This document shows positions 7,991 to 16,261 of a DNA stretch of 38,595 nt, in pieces. A program made the translations under genes and the position numbers. The DNA is taken from positions 1-38,595 of the forward strand of contig JAGNDY010000009.1 of NCBI GenBank assembly GCA_018003655.1, given 5' to 3'. Position 1 is the stretch's first letter. Each line of letters starts with the position of its first letter. Under the pieces are notes generated by a model. It saw nothing but the letters and a program-made list of their open reading frames with translations. It ran no database searches and was not told the origin of the DNA. The stretch is from Candidatus Nanopelagicales bacterium. GTDB lineage: Bacteria > Actinomycetota > Actinomycetes > S36-B12 > UBA10799.

Positions 7991-8935
7991 TCAGTCGCGA
8001 CCGGCTGCACGCCCGACGAGGGCGCTTAGCAGTTCACCCATGCTGAACTCGCTAGCCGCAACCGCCTGCGGATAGAGCGAGGTTTCCGTCATTCCCGGTG
8101 CGGTGTTGACCTCAAGGAACCAAGGAACGCTTTGGCTGTCGACGATGAGATCCGACCGTGACCAGTCACCGAGGCCCAGCGCACAGTGGGCAGTCAATGC
8201 CGTTTGACAGGCTGCTTCGATGACGGAGTCCGGCAGCCTGGCGGGGACAAAGAACTCAGTCGTACCAGCGGTGTAGCGCGCGCTGTAGTCATAGAGGCCG
8301 GAATCGGGAACGATTTCGACCGGTGGCAGCGCCGTCAAGCCGTCGTCCAAATCAGCGACTGAAACGGCGATCTCAGTACCGCTCACGTGCCGTTGAATCA
8401 AGACAACGTCGCCGTAGGCGAAAGCCGCGACCATAGCGCTGGGAAGCTGCCCGGCATCGTTGACGACTGTGACACCCAGTGCCGATCCGCCTCGGTTGGG
8501 CTTGGTGACGAGCGGGAGGCCCAACTGTTCGACGATCGCGTCGAGCAGCGCCGTCGCGCCGAGGTCGCGGAACATCGACTGGGGTAGCGCGACTGCAGCG
8601 GGGAAGTGGACACCTGCCTGTTCCAAGAGTGATCCCGCGACGGCCTTGTCGAATGCGCGCCGACAACCGCTTGCGTTGGAACCAACAAATGGAACGCGCA
8701 GGGCAGTAAGGACCTCCTGCAGCGATCCGTCCTCACCAGCGGCACCGTGGACCAGCGGAATTGCGCAGGCCGGGGAGTCGTCGCGCAGCTGCGCGAGCAA
8801 GTGCGCATCGATATCGCTTACCTGGGCGTCGAAGCCGGCCGATCGCAACTCCTCGGCCACTCGCCGGCCCGACCGTAGGGATACGTCACGCTCCGGCGAC
8901 AGACCACCAGCGATAACCACAACCCGATCGTTCAT
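7991..8935 (-). CDS. ddl: D-alanine--D-alanine ligase family protein
   Basis: Ddl joins two D-alanines using ATP to make the dipeptide that ends the peptidoglycan stem. The 314-aa protein starts MNDRVVVIAGGLSPERDVSLRSG, the Ddl N-terminal signature. It then has HGAAGEDGSLQ, the ATP-grasp loop VTKPNRGGSALGVT, and the C-terminal NTAPGMTETSLYPQ with metal and substrate residues. It is slightly short compared with E. coli DdlA/DdlB. The ATG at 8935 has an AAAGGA Shine-Dalgarno, preferred over the in-frame GTG at 8953. A second Ddl elsewhere in the genome is possible, so whether this is the main enzyme cannot be told here. Confidence 0.85.
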   Translation of the reverse strand: MNDRVVVIAGGLSPERDVSLRSGRRVAEELRSAGFDAQVSDIDAHLLAQLRDDSPACAIPLVHGAAGEDGSLQEVLTALRVPFVGSNASGCRRAFDKAVAGSLLEQAGVHFPAAVALPQSMFRDLGATALLDAIVEQLGLPLVTKPNRGGSALGVTVVNDAGQLPSAMVAAFAYGDVVLIQRHVSGTEIAVSVADLDDGLTALPPVEIVPDSGLYDYSARYTAGTTEFFVPARLPDSVIEAACQTALTAHCALGLGDWSRSDLIVDSQSVPWFLEVNTAPGMTETSLYPQAVAASEFSMGELLSALVGRAAGRD

Positions 8936-8994
8936 GGATTCCTTTCGCGACACTGTTTGCGTTTGGTGGGTGGACGACAGTTGCAGGACAGCGC

Positions 8995-10323
8995 TCAGGG
9001 AGTCTCCGGAGACGGTGTTTCCGGTCCGAGTCGCAGATGGGCGCCGGTGTTCGACGAGGGACCAAACGTCTGCACCAACTCAAGTTCGGAGTCGACGATC
9101 GCCGATAGCCGACGCACGCCCTCGCGAATTCGGTCAGGCTCAGGGAAGCAGTAGGACAGCCGCATCGAATCACGGCCCTGACCGTCGACGTAGAAGCCGG
9201 TGCCGGGCACGTAGGCGACCAGCCCAGCGATGGCGCGCGGCAGCATCGCCGTTGCATCCAGGCCGCCCGGCAGCGTGACCCACGAGTAGAAGCCACCCTC
9301 CGGCACGGTCCAACTCGTTCCTTCCGGCATCAGCAATTCCAGCGACTCCAGCAGCGCGTCGCGGCGTTCTCGGTACAACTCCCGGAAGACCTTGATCTGC
9401 TGCTGCCAGGCGTTGTTGGCCAGGTACTCCGAGACTGTCAGTTGGGAGAAGTTCGACGGACAGAGGACCGATGCCTCCGACGCGAGGACCAACTTCTCGC
9501 GCACCCCGTGCGGTGCGAGGGCCCAGCCGACCCGAAGGCCGGCCGCAATCGTCTTGGAGAACGATCCGAGGTAGACCACGCCTTCGGCATCTTGGGCACG
9601 GATCGCCTGGGGCACCTCGCCGTCGAATCCGAGCAAGCAGTAGGGGTCGTCTTCGAGTAGCAGAATGCCGGTCCGTTGCGCGATCGCCAGGATCTCGGCC
9701 CGCCGAGCCGGAGGCAGAGTCACTCCCATGGGGTTGTGGTAGGTCGGGATCGTGTAAATGATCTTGGGTCGCTTACCCTCGGCGACCACGCGCGTGATGG
9801 CCTCGTCGAGGGCCGCTGGAATCAACCCGTCGCCATCGGTGGCGACGTGGACGACCTCGCATTGGTACGAGGCGAACACTCCGAGCGCCCCGACGTAGGA
9901 CGGTGACTCGACCAGCACGACATCACCGGGATCGCAGAAGACCCGAACTGTCAGATCCAGCGCCATCTGGGAGCCGGTGGTGACGACCACGTCATCTGGG
10001 TGCGCATGGATACCGGACAGTTCCATGACCTCGCAGATCTGTCCGCGCAGCTTCTCGTCACCTTGGCCGGTGCAGTACTGCAGGGCCGTGGGGCCTTGTT
10101 CGCGGATCATTCGGGCGACGGTGTCCGCCATTGCGTCGAGCGGCAGCGCAGAGACGAACGGCGCGCCGCCAGCGAGGGAGACAACCTCTGGGCGGGCGGC
10201 GACGGAGAACAGCGCACGGATGGCAGATGCGGTCATGCCCTGGGCGCGCTCGGCGTATGAGGCGACCCACGGGTCGAGCCGCGATCCACCGCTGACCCCA
10301 GGCACGTTCACGTGATCATTCAA
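8995..10323 (-). CDS. PLP-dependent aminotransferase, class I/II (LysN/MocR-type fold)
   Basis: This 442-aa fold-type I aminotransferase has a YCTGQGDEKLRGQI block and VVVTTGSQMALDL. IPTYHNPMGVTL stands in place of NPTG, LLEDDPYC holds the PLP-binding Asp, and GSFSKTIAAGLRVGW carries the Schiff-base lysine. It most resembles the 2-aminoadipate/aromatic aminotransferase group without a GntR domain. Its position next to ddl and parB recurs in other actinobacteria, but the substrate cannot be read from sequence. The TTG start is supported by a GAGGAGGG stretch about 9 bases upstream. GTG codons at 10311 and 10305 are alternatives. Confidence 0.85.
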   Translation of the reverse strand: MNDHVNVPGVSGGSRLDPWVASYAERAQGMTASAIRALFSVAARPEVVSLAGGAPFVSALPLDAMADTVARMIREQGPTALQYCTGQGDEKLRGQICEVMELSGIHAHPDDVVVTTGSQMALDLTVRVFCDPGDVVLVESPSYVGALGVFASYQCEVVHVATDGDGLIPAALDEAITRVVAEGKRPKIIYTIPTYHNPMGVTLPPARRAEILAIAQRTGILLLEDDPYCLLGFDGEVPQAIRAQDAEGVVYLGSFSKTIAAGLRVGWALAPHGVREKLVLASEASVLCPSNFSQLTVSEYLANNAWQQQIKVFRELYRERRDALLESLELLMPEGTSWTVPEGGFYSWVTLPGGLDATAMLPRAIAGLVAYVPGTGFYVDGQGRDSMRLSYCFPEPDRIREGVRRLSAIVDSELELVQTFGPSSNTGAHLRLGPETPSPETP

Positions 10324-10360
10324 CCCTGCTGCCCTCCTCGCATACGCCGTGGTCCCCGCC

Positions 10361-10366
10361 TACGAT
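10361..10366 (+). promoter_or_regulatory. candidate -10 element for the small membrane ORF
   Basis: TACGAT fits the actinobacterial -10 pattern TANNNT and lies 31 bases before the ATG at 10398. That leaves room for a short leader with the GGAGGGA ribosome site. No convincing -35 is seen. Confidence 0.35.
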
Positions 10367-10397
10367 GCCTGATAAGTCCGTTCGGAGGGAAACTCTT

Positions 10398-10526
10398 ATG
10401 TCGTTGTCAGGCGCGTCCAAAGTCGTCGTGGTGCTCGCGGTGGGTGCTGTCGGTGGGTTTCTGCTCGCCCTGCTTAGGCCGCGGACGCGACCGCATGCCC
10501 TCATTCGGCATCCGTCTCCGGAGTGA
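10398..10526 (+). CDS. Small single-helix membrane protein (candidate)
   Basis: This 42-aa ORF reads MSLSGASKVVVVLAVGAVGGFLLALLRPRTRPHALIRHPSPE. A GGAGGGA Shine-Dalgarno lies 8 bases before the ATG, and a possible -10 (TACGAT) lies further up. It has one hydrophobic helix (about residues 8-26) followed by a basic tail, as in a small membrane protein with its C-terminus in the cytoplasm. It is divergent from the aminotransferase gene, and its last 26 bases overlap the end of the amidase gene on the other strand. I do not recognise a family. The case rests on ribosome site, start and helix together. Confidence 0.5.
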   Translation: MSLSGASKVVVVLAVGAVGGFLLALLRPRTRPHALIRHPSPE

Positions 10527-11628
10527 AATAGCGAACCACCGCCCCGGCGATTGCTTCGGCGATCACGTCTCGAAATGTTGCTTCCGAGAGCCGACTCGCG
10601 TCGTGCGCACTGCTGACGTAACCGAACTCCACCCGGACGGCGGGCATCCGGGTCATCCGTAACAGATCCCAGGTCTTGGCGTGGGTGCGGCAGTCGGTGA
10701 GGTCGGTCCGTCGGACGATTTCGGCTTGCACCGTGTCGGCGAACCGTTGGCCGAGCACCGACCGGTCCTCGTCGTGGCCGAAGTAGTAGGTCGAGATCCC
10801 CGCCGCGTTGCCGGTCGGCTCCGCATCGACGTGTAGCGAGACGACCAAGTCGGCCCCGTTGTCGTTGGCGAACTGGGCACGGGCAGACTCGTCGACCTCG
10901 TTGTCCATCTCGTGACTCATCGGCCGCGACATCAGCACCTGGGTGCCGATCGCGGCCAGCCGACCCTCGATCCGTCGGCTGACGTCGTCAGCGACGATGG
11001 ACTCGGCGAGCCGGTGGCCCACATGGCCGTAATCAGGGCCACCGTGGCCGGGGTCGAGGACCACAACCTTGTTGGCCGCTCCGGTCTTTGTCATCGAGTG
11101 GTAGTGGTCAGATCGCAGCTGCTGGGGGGTGCCGCCGGTGACCGTGCGGTTGAGGCGATCGAGTTCCCGCCACATCTGCGGACCACACGTTCCGTCCACG
11201 TCGATGCCGACGTTGCGTTGGAACTCGCGGACCGCGGAGTCGGTGTCAGGGCCGAAGATGCCGTCGATCCGGCCGGGGTCAAAACCCAGCGAGTTCAGTC
11301 GGCGCTGCAACTCGGCGATGTCGTCGCCAGCGGTCAAGTGGCCGTAGGTGAACGAAATGACGCGGTCACCGAGGTTCCATCGGGCCTCTTCGATCCGGCG
11401 GAACGTCTTGGAGCCGACGATCCCATCGACGGTTATGCCGCGCTGTTGTTGAAAGACCCGAACCGCCGCATCGAGGTCTGCATCAAATTCGTCAACGGAG
11501 TCCCCGGAATCCACGTTGACGCGCAGAAGCCCGAGCCGCCCTAGGCGGTCTCGGACCTCTGCGACTGCCGCACCCGTGGCCCCGCGAGATAGCTGCAGGC
11601 CTGGGAGCGCGGCAAGAGTCTGATTCAC
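10501..11628 (-). CDS. cwlM: N-acetylmuramoyl-L-alanine amidase-like protein (CwlM type)
   Basis: The 375-aa protein has two peptidoglycan-binding-1 repeats. The first is around LSRGATGAAVAEVRDRLGRLG...VFQQQRGITVDGIVG (about 14-70) and the second around IAELQRRLNSLGFDPGRIDGIFGPDT (about 104-140). An Amidase_3 domain follows. Zinc and catalytic motifs are visible: VVLDPGHGG, HRLAESI, SLHVDAEP and VEFGY. There is no signal peptide. In Mycobacterium the same-position gene encodes CwlM, which acts in the cytoplasm and, when phosphorylated by PknB, stimulates MurA. The same role is likely here by synteny. Unlike some descriptions of CwlM, the metal residues look intact. It lies 6 bases after trxA. 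Confidence 0.85.
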   Translation of the reverse strand: MNQTLAALPGLQLSRGATGAAVAEVRDRLGRLGLLRVNVDSGDSVDEFDADLDAAVRVFQQQRGITVDGIVGSKTFRRIEEARWNLGDRVISFTYGHLTAGDDIAELQRRLNSLGFDPGRIDGIFGPDTDSAVREFQRNVGIDVDGTCGPQMWRELDRLNRTVTGGTPQQLRSDHYHSMTKTGAANKVVVLDPGHGGPDYGHVGHRLAESIVADDVSRRIEGRLAAIGTQVLMSRPMSHEMDNEVDESARAQFANDNGADLVVSLHVDAEPTGNAAGISTYYFGHDEDRSVLGQRFADTVQAEIVRRTDLTDCRTHAKTWDLLRMTRMPAVRVEFGYVSSAHDASRLSEATFRDVIAEAIAGAVVRYFTPETDAE

Positions 11629-11634
11629 CCTGGC

Positions 11635-11961
11635 TTAGTTGATGAAGTCGCCAAGGTCGGCGAGCAGGGCTGCCTTCGGCTTGGCACCGACAATCTGCTT
11701 GACGACCTGACCGCCCTGGAAGACGGCCATCGTCGGAATCGACGTGATGCCGTAAGAAGCTGACGTTTGTGGGTTCTCGTCCACGTTCAGCTTGGCGATG
11801 GTGATCTTCTCGCCGTGGGTTGCCGCGATCTCTTCCAGGATCGGCGCAATCATCTTGCACGGACCGCACCATTCCGCCCAGAAGTCGACGAGGACTGGTT
11901 TGTCGGAATTGAGGACGTCGGCCATGAAGGTGGCGTCGGTCACCTGAGTTGTTGTGCCCAT
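11635..11961 (-). CDS. trxA: Thioredoxin
   Basis: Thioredoxin is the general disulfide reductant and is recharged by the adjacent thioredoxin reductase. The product is 108 aa with the active site WAEWCGPCKM (about residues 28-37), the cis-proline SIPTM, and the usual length. The ATG has an AAGGAGA Shine-Dalgarno 7 bases before it. It follows trxB in the same orientation after about 97 bases. Confidence 0.97.
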   Translation of the reverse strand: MGTTTQVTDATFMADVLNSDKPVLVDFWAEWCGPCKMIAPILEEIAATHGEKITIAKLNVDENPQTSASYGITSIPTMAVFQGGQVVKQIVGAKPKAALLADLGDFIN

Positions 11962-12058
11962 GTGGGGTCTCCTTGCCTCGTTGCCGTTGCTCTGGTTGAG
12001 ACTACGGCGCTTGGGTCAGCGGTGGTCGTGTGCCACGCACGTCTTTGTTGTCAGCCGC

Positions 12059-12997
12059 CTAGAGTCCGTGATCGGCGAGCCAGCGCTCGGCGTCCAATGC
12101 CGCCGCACAGCCCGATCCGGCCGCGGTCACGGCCTGACGGTAGGTGTGGTCGACCAGGTCGCCACAGGCGAACACACCGTCCAGATTCGTCCGCGTCGAT
12201 CCAGGTTGGGCCACGACGTAACCCGCTGGATCGAGGTCCACCTGATCACTGATCAGTTCGGACCGCGGGTCGTGACCGATGGCGATGAACACACCCGTGA
12301 CAGCCAGCGTCGACTCCTCGCCGGTGACGCGGTTGTGCAGTTGCAGTCCGCTGACCTTCTGATCGCCGAGCACGTCAACCACGTCGCTATTCCAGATGAC
12401 TTCAATTTTGGGATCGTTCAATGCCCGATCGGCCATAATCTTGGAGGCGCGGAACTCGTCTCGACGGTGGACTATGTACACCTTGTCGGCGAATCGCGTC
12501 AGGAAGGTTGCCTCCTCCATCGCTGAGTCGCCACCACCGATGACCGCAATCTCCTGTTGTCGGAAGAAGAATCCATCGCACGTGGCGCACCACGAGACTC
12601 CGTGGCCGGACAACCGCTTCTCGTTGGGAACACCGAGTTCGCGGTATCCCGATCCCATCGACAGGATGACCGATCGTGCCTGGTAGGTGTTGCCCTCGCC
12701 GTCGGTCACCACTTTCACGTCGCCGTCGAGCTTCACATCGGTGGCATCGTCGGTGACGATTGTCGTACCGAATCGCTCGGCCTGTGCGCGCATCTGCGCC
12801 ATCAGCTCCGGCCCTTGAATTCCGTCCGGGAAGCCAGGGAAGTTCTCCACCTCGGTGGTGTTCATCAATGCACCACCGGCGGTGACGGAGCCTTCCAGCA
12901 GTAGTGGCGACAGTTGGGCGCGGGCGGCGTAGATGGCCGCAGTCAGACCCGATGGTCCAGAACCGATGATGATGACGTCGCGAATATCGCTGCTCAC
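12059..12997 (-). CDS. trxB: Thioredoxin-disulfide reductase
   Basis: TrxB uses NADPH and FAD to reduce thioredoxin. The 312-aa product has the N-terminal FAD motif [13 protein letters not shown]. The redox-active CATC pair is in [12 protein letters not shown] (about residues 131-142), the NADPH motif is [12 protein letters not shown], and the C-terminal FAD motif is [24 protein letters not shown] chose the GTG at 12997 over the open TTG at 13018 because GGAGGG lies 7 bases upstream. It sits downstream of the sigM/anti-sigma pair in the same orientation, as in Mycobacterium and Streptomyces. Confidence 0.97.
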   Translation of the reverse strand: MSSDIRDVIIIGSGPSGLTAAIYAARAQLSPLLLEGSVTAGGALMNTTEVENFPGFPDGIQGPELMAQMRAQAERFGTTIVTDDATDVKLDGDVKVVTDGEGNTYQARSVILSMGSGYRELGVPNEKRLSGHGVSWCATCDGFFFRQQEIAVIGGGDSAMEEATFLTRFADKVYIVHRRDEFRASKIMADRALNDPKIEVIWNSDVVDVLGDQKVSGLQLHNRVTGEESTLAVTGVFIAIGHDPRSELISDQVDLDPAGYVVAQPGSTRTNLDGVFACGDLVDHTYRQAVTAAGSGCAAALDAERWLADHGL

Positions 12998-13118
12998 TGG
13001 GAAGCCCTCCGTGGCCAAATTCCTGCTGACTCGTGGTCGTCTGTTGCTAGCCCAACGAGTCTAGGTGCCCGCAGTATTCCGCCCACGACCAGCGTGCCGC
13101 GGCAGGAGGTGTAACTAG

Positions 13119-13934
13119 CTACTTGGGGTCTTGCACCAAGATGTGCGCGCGTACCTTCGGATCGGTCGCGGTGCAGTCCAGGCCCATCACGTAGACATCC
13201 ATGGAGGTCGGGGTCGCTGGCACGGCAACCACCGCGACCTGCTTCTCGGGTTGGTCTTGCGGATCCCGATACATGGCGACCTCAACGTGGAGGGGCTGCC
13301 GATCGGTGACTGCTGGCAAGCAGGTGTTGATTGCCATGCGAACCGACGTGGGCACGACCGTCGTCACGGGGGTCGGCGACGACCGCGCCGTCGGCGTTTC
13401 ACTGACGGTGTCGGCCGGAGTACTGAGGGACCCACCGTCAGCGGGTTGTGAGGTTGTTGCGGTGGGAAGGGGCGTGACTGCGGCGGCGGACGCTGCTGAG
13501 CGCCAGGAGGGGACCTGCTCAGCGGCCTGCGTCACCAGCGTGGGCTTTGTGTAATGCATCGTCGATGCACTCATCGGCACCACCGAGACTTTTGCTGGAC
13601 CCGTTGGCTCGGTACCGCCGATGAGGACATCGCGACCGACGACCACGCCGAGTAGGCCGGCTGCGGCGATACCTCCGACGGCGACAAACCAGCGAGATCC
13701 TCGCCGCTTGCGACGCTCGGCCAACACGACAACCGGCTCGGCTGCGGATTCGGTGGAGCGAGCGGCGGACTGCTCGGCGATCGCTGTGAAGATGCGCGAC
13801 TCAACCCAGTCCGGCATGGGTGGTGATTCAAGGGCGGCGAGAGCGGAGCGAACAAACTCATCGGCCTCACGGGAGGCGGCAGTTTCGTGTTGCTGGTCTG
13901 CGGAACCCGACGTGGATTCCAGATCGTCATTCAC
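13119..13934 (-). CDS. Candidate anti-sigma factor for SigM (single-pass membrane protein)
   Basis: The 271-aa protein has an acidic cytoplasmic N-terminus (about 1-82) containing ADEFVRSALAALESPPMPDWVESRIFTAI. A basic stretch RRKRRGSR follows, then one membrane helix (WFVAVGGIAAAGLLGVVVG, about 82-101). The outer C-terminal domain has two cysteines (INTCLPAV and LDCTATD). Position, 4-base overlap with sigM (ATGA) and topology match the anti-SigM slot (RsmA in Mycobacterium). There is no HxxxCxxC zinc anti-sigma motif, so binding would have to be zinc-independent. The assignment is from context, since the sequence alone is not diagnostic. Confidence 0.6.
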   Translation of the reverse strand: MNDDLESTSGSADQQHETAASREADEFVRSALAALESPPMPDWVESRIFTAIAEQSAARSTESAAEPVVVLAERRKRRGSRWFVAVGGIAAAGLLGVVVGRDVLIGGTEPTGPAKVSVVPMSASTMHYTKPTLVTQAAEQVPSWRSAASAAAVTPLPTATTSQPADGGSLSTPADTVSETPTARSSPTPVTTVVPTSVRMAINTCLPAVTDRQPLHVEVAMYRDPQDQPEKQVAVVAVPATPTSMDVYVMGLDCTATDPKVRAHILVQDPK

Positions 13935-14572
13935 TGCGTTTGCTCACCTCCCTGCTCGCTTGACTCTGATCCGACGTGATCCTCGACGCTTGGGTTCCGC
14001 ACAGTGGCCAATCGGACGGCAAGTTTCGCCCGGCCGCGTGCGCACCGGCTCTTCACGGTGCCGCTAGGACACTCCAGGATCTCGGCGGCCTCGTCCACGG
14101 AATAGCCCTCGATATCCACCAAAACGATCGCCGCGCGCTGGTCGTAGGGCAGTTCGTCGAGGGCTTTCTCGATCTCGATGCGCAGTTCCTTGGAGCCCAG
14201 CTGGTCCTTAGGGTCGGCCAGGGTGGCGCCACCGAAATCACCATCGTTGTCCGGCAGTGGGACCGATGGTCGCGCAGCGCGGCGGCGGAGCCGATCGAGG
14301 CAAGCGTTGACCACCACCCGGTGCATCCAAGTGGTGACCTTGGAATCACCCCGGAAGGATCCCGCGTTCCGGTAGGCGGAGATCAGGGCTTCCTGTAGTC
14401 CGTCCGCCGCCTCTTCCGGGTCACCGGTAGTGCGCAGTGCAACGGCCCAGAGCCGATCCCGGTGTCGGCGGACCAATTCCTCGAACGCGTGCGGGTCGCC
14501 GGCCACATGTGCGGCCATCAATTCATGATCAGTCCGGACATCTCCGGATGCGTCGGCAACCTGGCGTTCCAT
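13931..14572 (-). CDS. sigM: RNA polymerase ECF sigma factor, SigM-like
   Basis: The 213-aa product has sigma region 2 (DPHAFEELVRRHRDRLWAVALRTTGDPEEAADGLQEALISAYRNAGSF...WMHRVVVNACLDRLRRR). A linker and region 4 follow (ALDELPYDQRAAIVLVDIEGYSVDEAAEILECPSGTVKSRCARGRAKL) with the helix-turn-helix. Synteny with trxB-trxA-cwlM on one side and murJ on the other matches SigM of Mycobacterium, which responds to envelope or redox stress. The ATG has no Shine-Dalgarno, but TAGGCT (14582-14587) lies 9 bases upstream, so the mRNA may be leaderless or nearly so. The gene overlaps the candidate anti-sigma gene. Confidence 0.92.
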   Translation of the reverse strand: MERQVADASGDVRTDHELMAAHVAGDPHAFEELVRRHRDRLWAVALRTTGDPEEAADGLQEALISAYRNAGSFRGDSKVTTWMHRVVVNACLDRLRRRAARPSVPLPDNDGDFGGATLADPKDQLGSKELRIEIEKALDELPYDQRAAIVLVDIEGYSVDEAAEILECPSGTVKSRCARGRAKLAVRLATVRNPSVEDHVGSESSEQGGEQTQ

Positions 14573-14621
14573 CGTTGGAGCAGCCTACGCGCAAGCCGGG
14601 AATTGTGACTGAGCCGGGCGC

Positions 14622-16184
14622 TCAGTCACCCCACACGGTCACTGTCGTGACGCCACCGCGGTATCCCTCGAGCCGCAGCGGCACAGCGGTGAGCAGCACC
14701 AGGACGTAACGGGTGACCACCGGACGTGGTTCACGGACGGTGAGTTCACCTGGGGCGGCTTTGGCTGTGTAGAGCTTCTCGTAGCCCGCCACCGATCGTG
14801 AGCGTCGATCTCCGACCCGAATCTGAACGTCTGAGTCGTTGCCAATCAGGCCCAGGTCGAGGGCTCGCACAGCTCGCGGGAAACCGAGGTCGACGAGGAT
14901 GCCGCTACTTGCTCTAAGGCCTTGCCGATGACTGGGAAAGACGGCCGTGTACCAGGCACTGGCAGGGTCGCCATCGATCGCGTAGTTGGCGAACCCGCCG
15001 GAGACAACGCCGTCGCCGTTTGGATCGAACGAACTGACCGAGTTGATCGGCAGTTCTCGTTCAAGTGGAACCGGTCGCACTCCCCTTGGCGTGGCGGCAT
15101 CGGGAACTGAACCGGGTAGCGCCAATGACCGCGGCTGAATCGTCGGGTTAATCGACGTGCCAGCTTCGCCCGCACCCCTGGACACCGCACCTGCTGCTTG
15201 GTCGGAACCGCCGGCGATGAGCAGAGCCCCGCCGACGGCGGCACAGGTGATGATGACGGCGAGGGCAACGATGACGCCGAGCCCGCGTCGGGCAACTCCG
15301 CGAGTGCTCGGGTGCGGCTTGGCCACGCTCGGAACCGAAATAACTGGCACGACGCCCGTCCACGCTGGCGCGTCGCTGAGTGAACCAAGCGCGCGGCGGG
15401 CGGATTCAACCGAACTGAAGCGATCCTCGACGTCGAAACCACTCGCCCGGGGAACCGCCGATAGCGAACGGACGACGAAGTCATTGATGTCGTCCGACAG
15501 ATCGGCTTGCAGTTGGCTGGGGGTAGCGACGCGTTCGCCAAAGACCGGGACGCTGCGCAGGTTGGTTGCTGGCTGGCAGGGCCAACGAGTGGTCAGGCAG
15601 GCCATCAGCAGGGCGCCAATGCCATAGATGTCCGCTTCAACGGCATCGGGTCCTGGCGAGGTGCCCCACAGTTGGGCGTCAATGCAGTGGCCGCGTAGCC
15701 GAACTTCACCGCCATCGGTGATCAGAACGCAAGCCGGTCGGATGCGGCCGTGGGAAGCACCCGCCTTATGAATCGCGGCAAGGGCCGCAGCGACCTCGCG
15801 GGCGATCGCGATGGAGCGTGCCGGGTTCAACGGTTGGGTCAGAATCTCCTCGAGGTTGATTCCCTCGACCCACTCAGCAACGATGGCGAGTTCGGTATCG
15901 AAGTCGATCACGTCGAGCACTTGGGCGACTCTTCGGTCAACCACCCGCGCGGCCTTGAGCGCGGCTTCCCGCAACGCCTGCTGGCGCGGATCCGAAGCGG
16001 GCACGATCCGGACGGACACCGCCCGTTTGAGTCGCTCGTCGTATGCGCGCCACAGGCCAGCGTGTCGGTCGCCGAAGATCAGATCGTCTAGCCGGAACCT
16101 GCCGATGCGGGGGTGATCGCTGGTGCCATCGGCGCCATGGGGTGATTCGGCGTTCCGCGCCAAATTCCCAGGGATCGCTCGCAT
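14622..16184 (-). CDS. Membrane pseudokinase with outer discoidin-like domain (MurJ partner)
   Basis: The 520-aa protein has a kinase-like fold in about the first 270 residues, but the catalytic residues are missing. The HRD-N loop reads SHGRIRPACVLI, DFG is replaced by RLRGHCID, and the VAIK lysine position reads SVRIV. A membrane helix (VIVALAVIITCAAVGGALLIAGG) follows, then an outer domain of about 190 residues resembling F5/8-type C (NedA) folds (SSFDPNGDGVVSGGFANYAIDGDPASAWYT). In Mycobacterium tuberculosis this architecture is fused to the C-terminus of MurJ (MviN) and recruits FhaA after PknB phosphorylation. Here it is a separate gene just after murJ. ATG 16184 has TACAGT (16191-16196) exactly 6 bases upstream; an open TTG at 16202 is the alternative. 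Confidence 0.8.
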   Translation of the reverse strand: MRAIPGNLARNAESPHGADGTSDHPRIGRFRLDDLIFGDRHAGLWRAYDERLKRAVSVRIVPASDPRQQALREAALKAARVVDRRVAQVLDVIDFDTELAIVAEWVEGINLEEILTQPLNPARSIAIAREVAAALAAIHKAGASHGRIRPACVLITDGGEVRLRGHCIDAQLWGTSPGPDAVEADIYGIGALLMACLTTRWPCQPATNLRSVPVFGERVATPSQLQADLSDDINDFVVRSLSAVPRASGFDVEDRFSSVESARRALGSLSDAPAWTGVVPVISVPSVAKPHPSTRGVARRGLGVIVALAVIITCAAVGGALLIAGGSDQAAGAVSRGAGEAGTSINPTIQPRSLALPGSVPDAATPRGVRPVPLERELPINSVSSFDPNGDGVVSGGFANYAIDGDPASAWYTAVFPSHRQGLRASSGILVDLGFPRAVRALDLGLIGNDSDVQIRVGDRRSRSVAGYEKLYTAKAAPGELTVREPRPVVTRYVLVLLTAVPLRLEGYRGGVTTVTVWGD

Positions 16185-16261
16185 CCCTCTACTGTAAGTC
16201 AAAACCTCATGATCAAGTTACCGACGCCCGTCGCCCATTCGGGCTATGGCGCCTGTTCGGG

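Noticed and set aside
10306-10317. GTTCACGTGATC resembling parS near the aminotransferase start
   Set aside because: It shares only the central TTCACGTGA and loses the outer bases (GTTTC...GAAAC) that ParB needs, unlike the two exact sites near jag.
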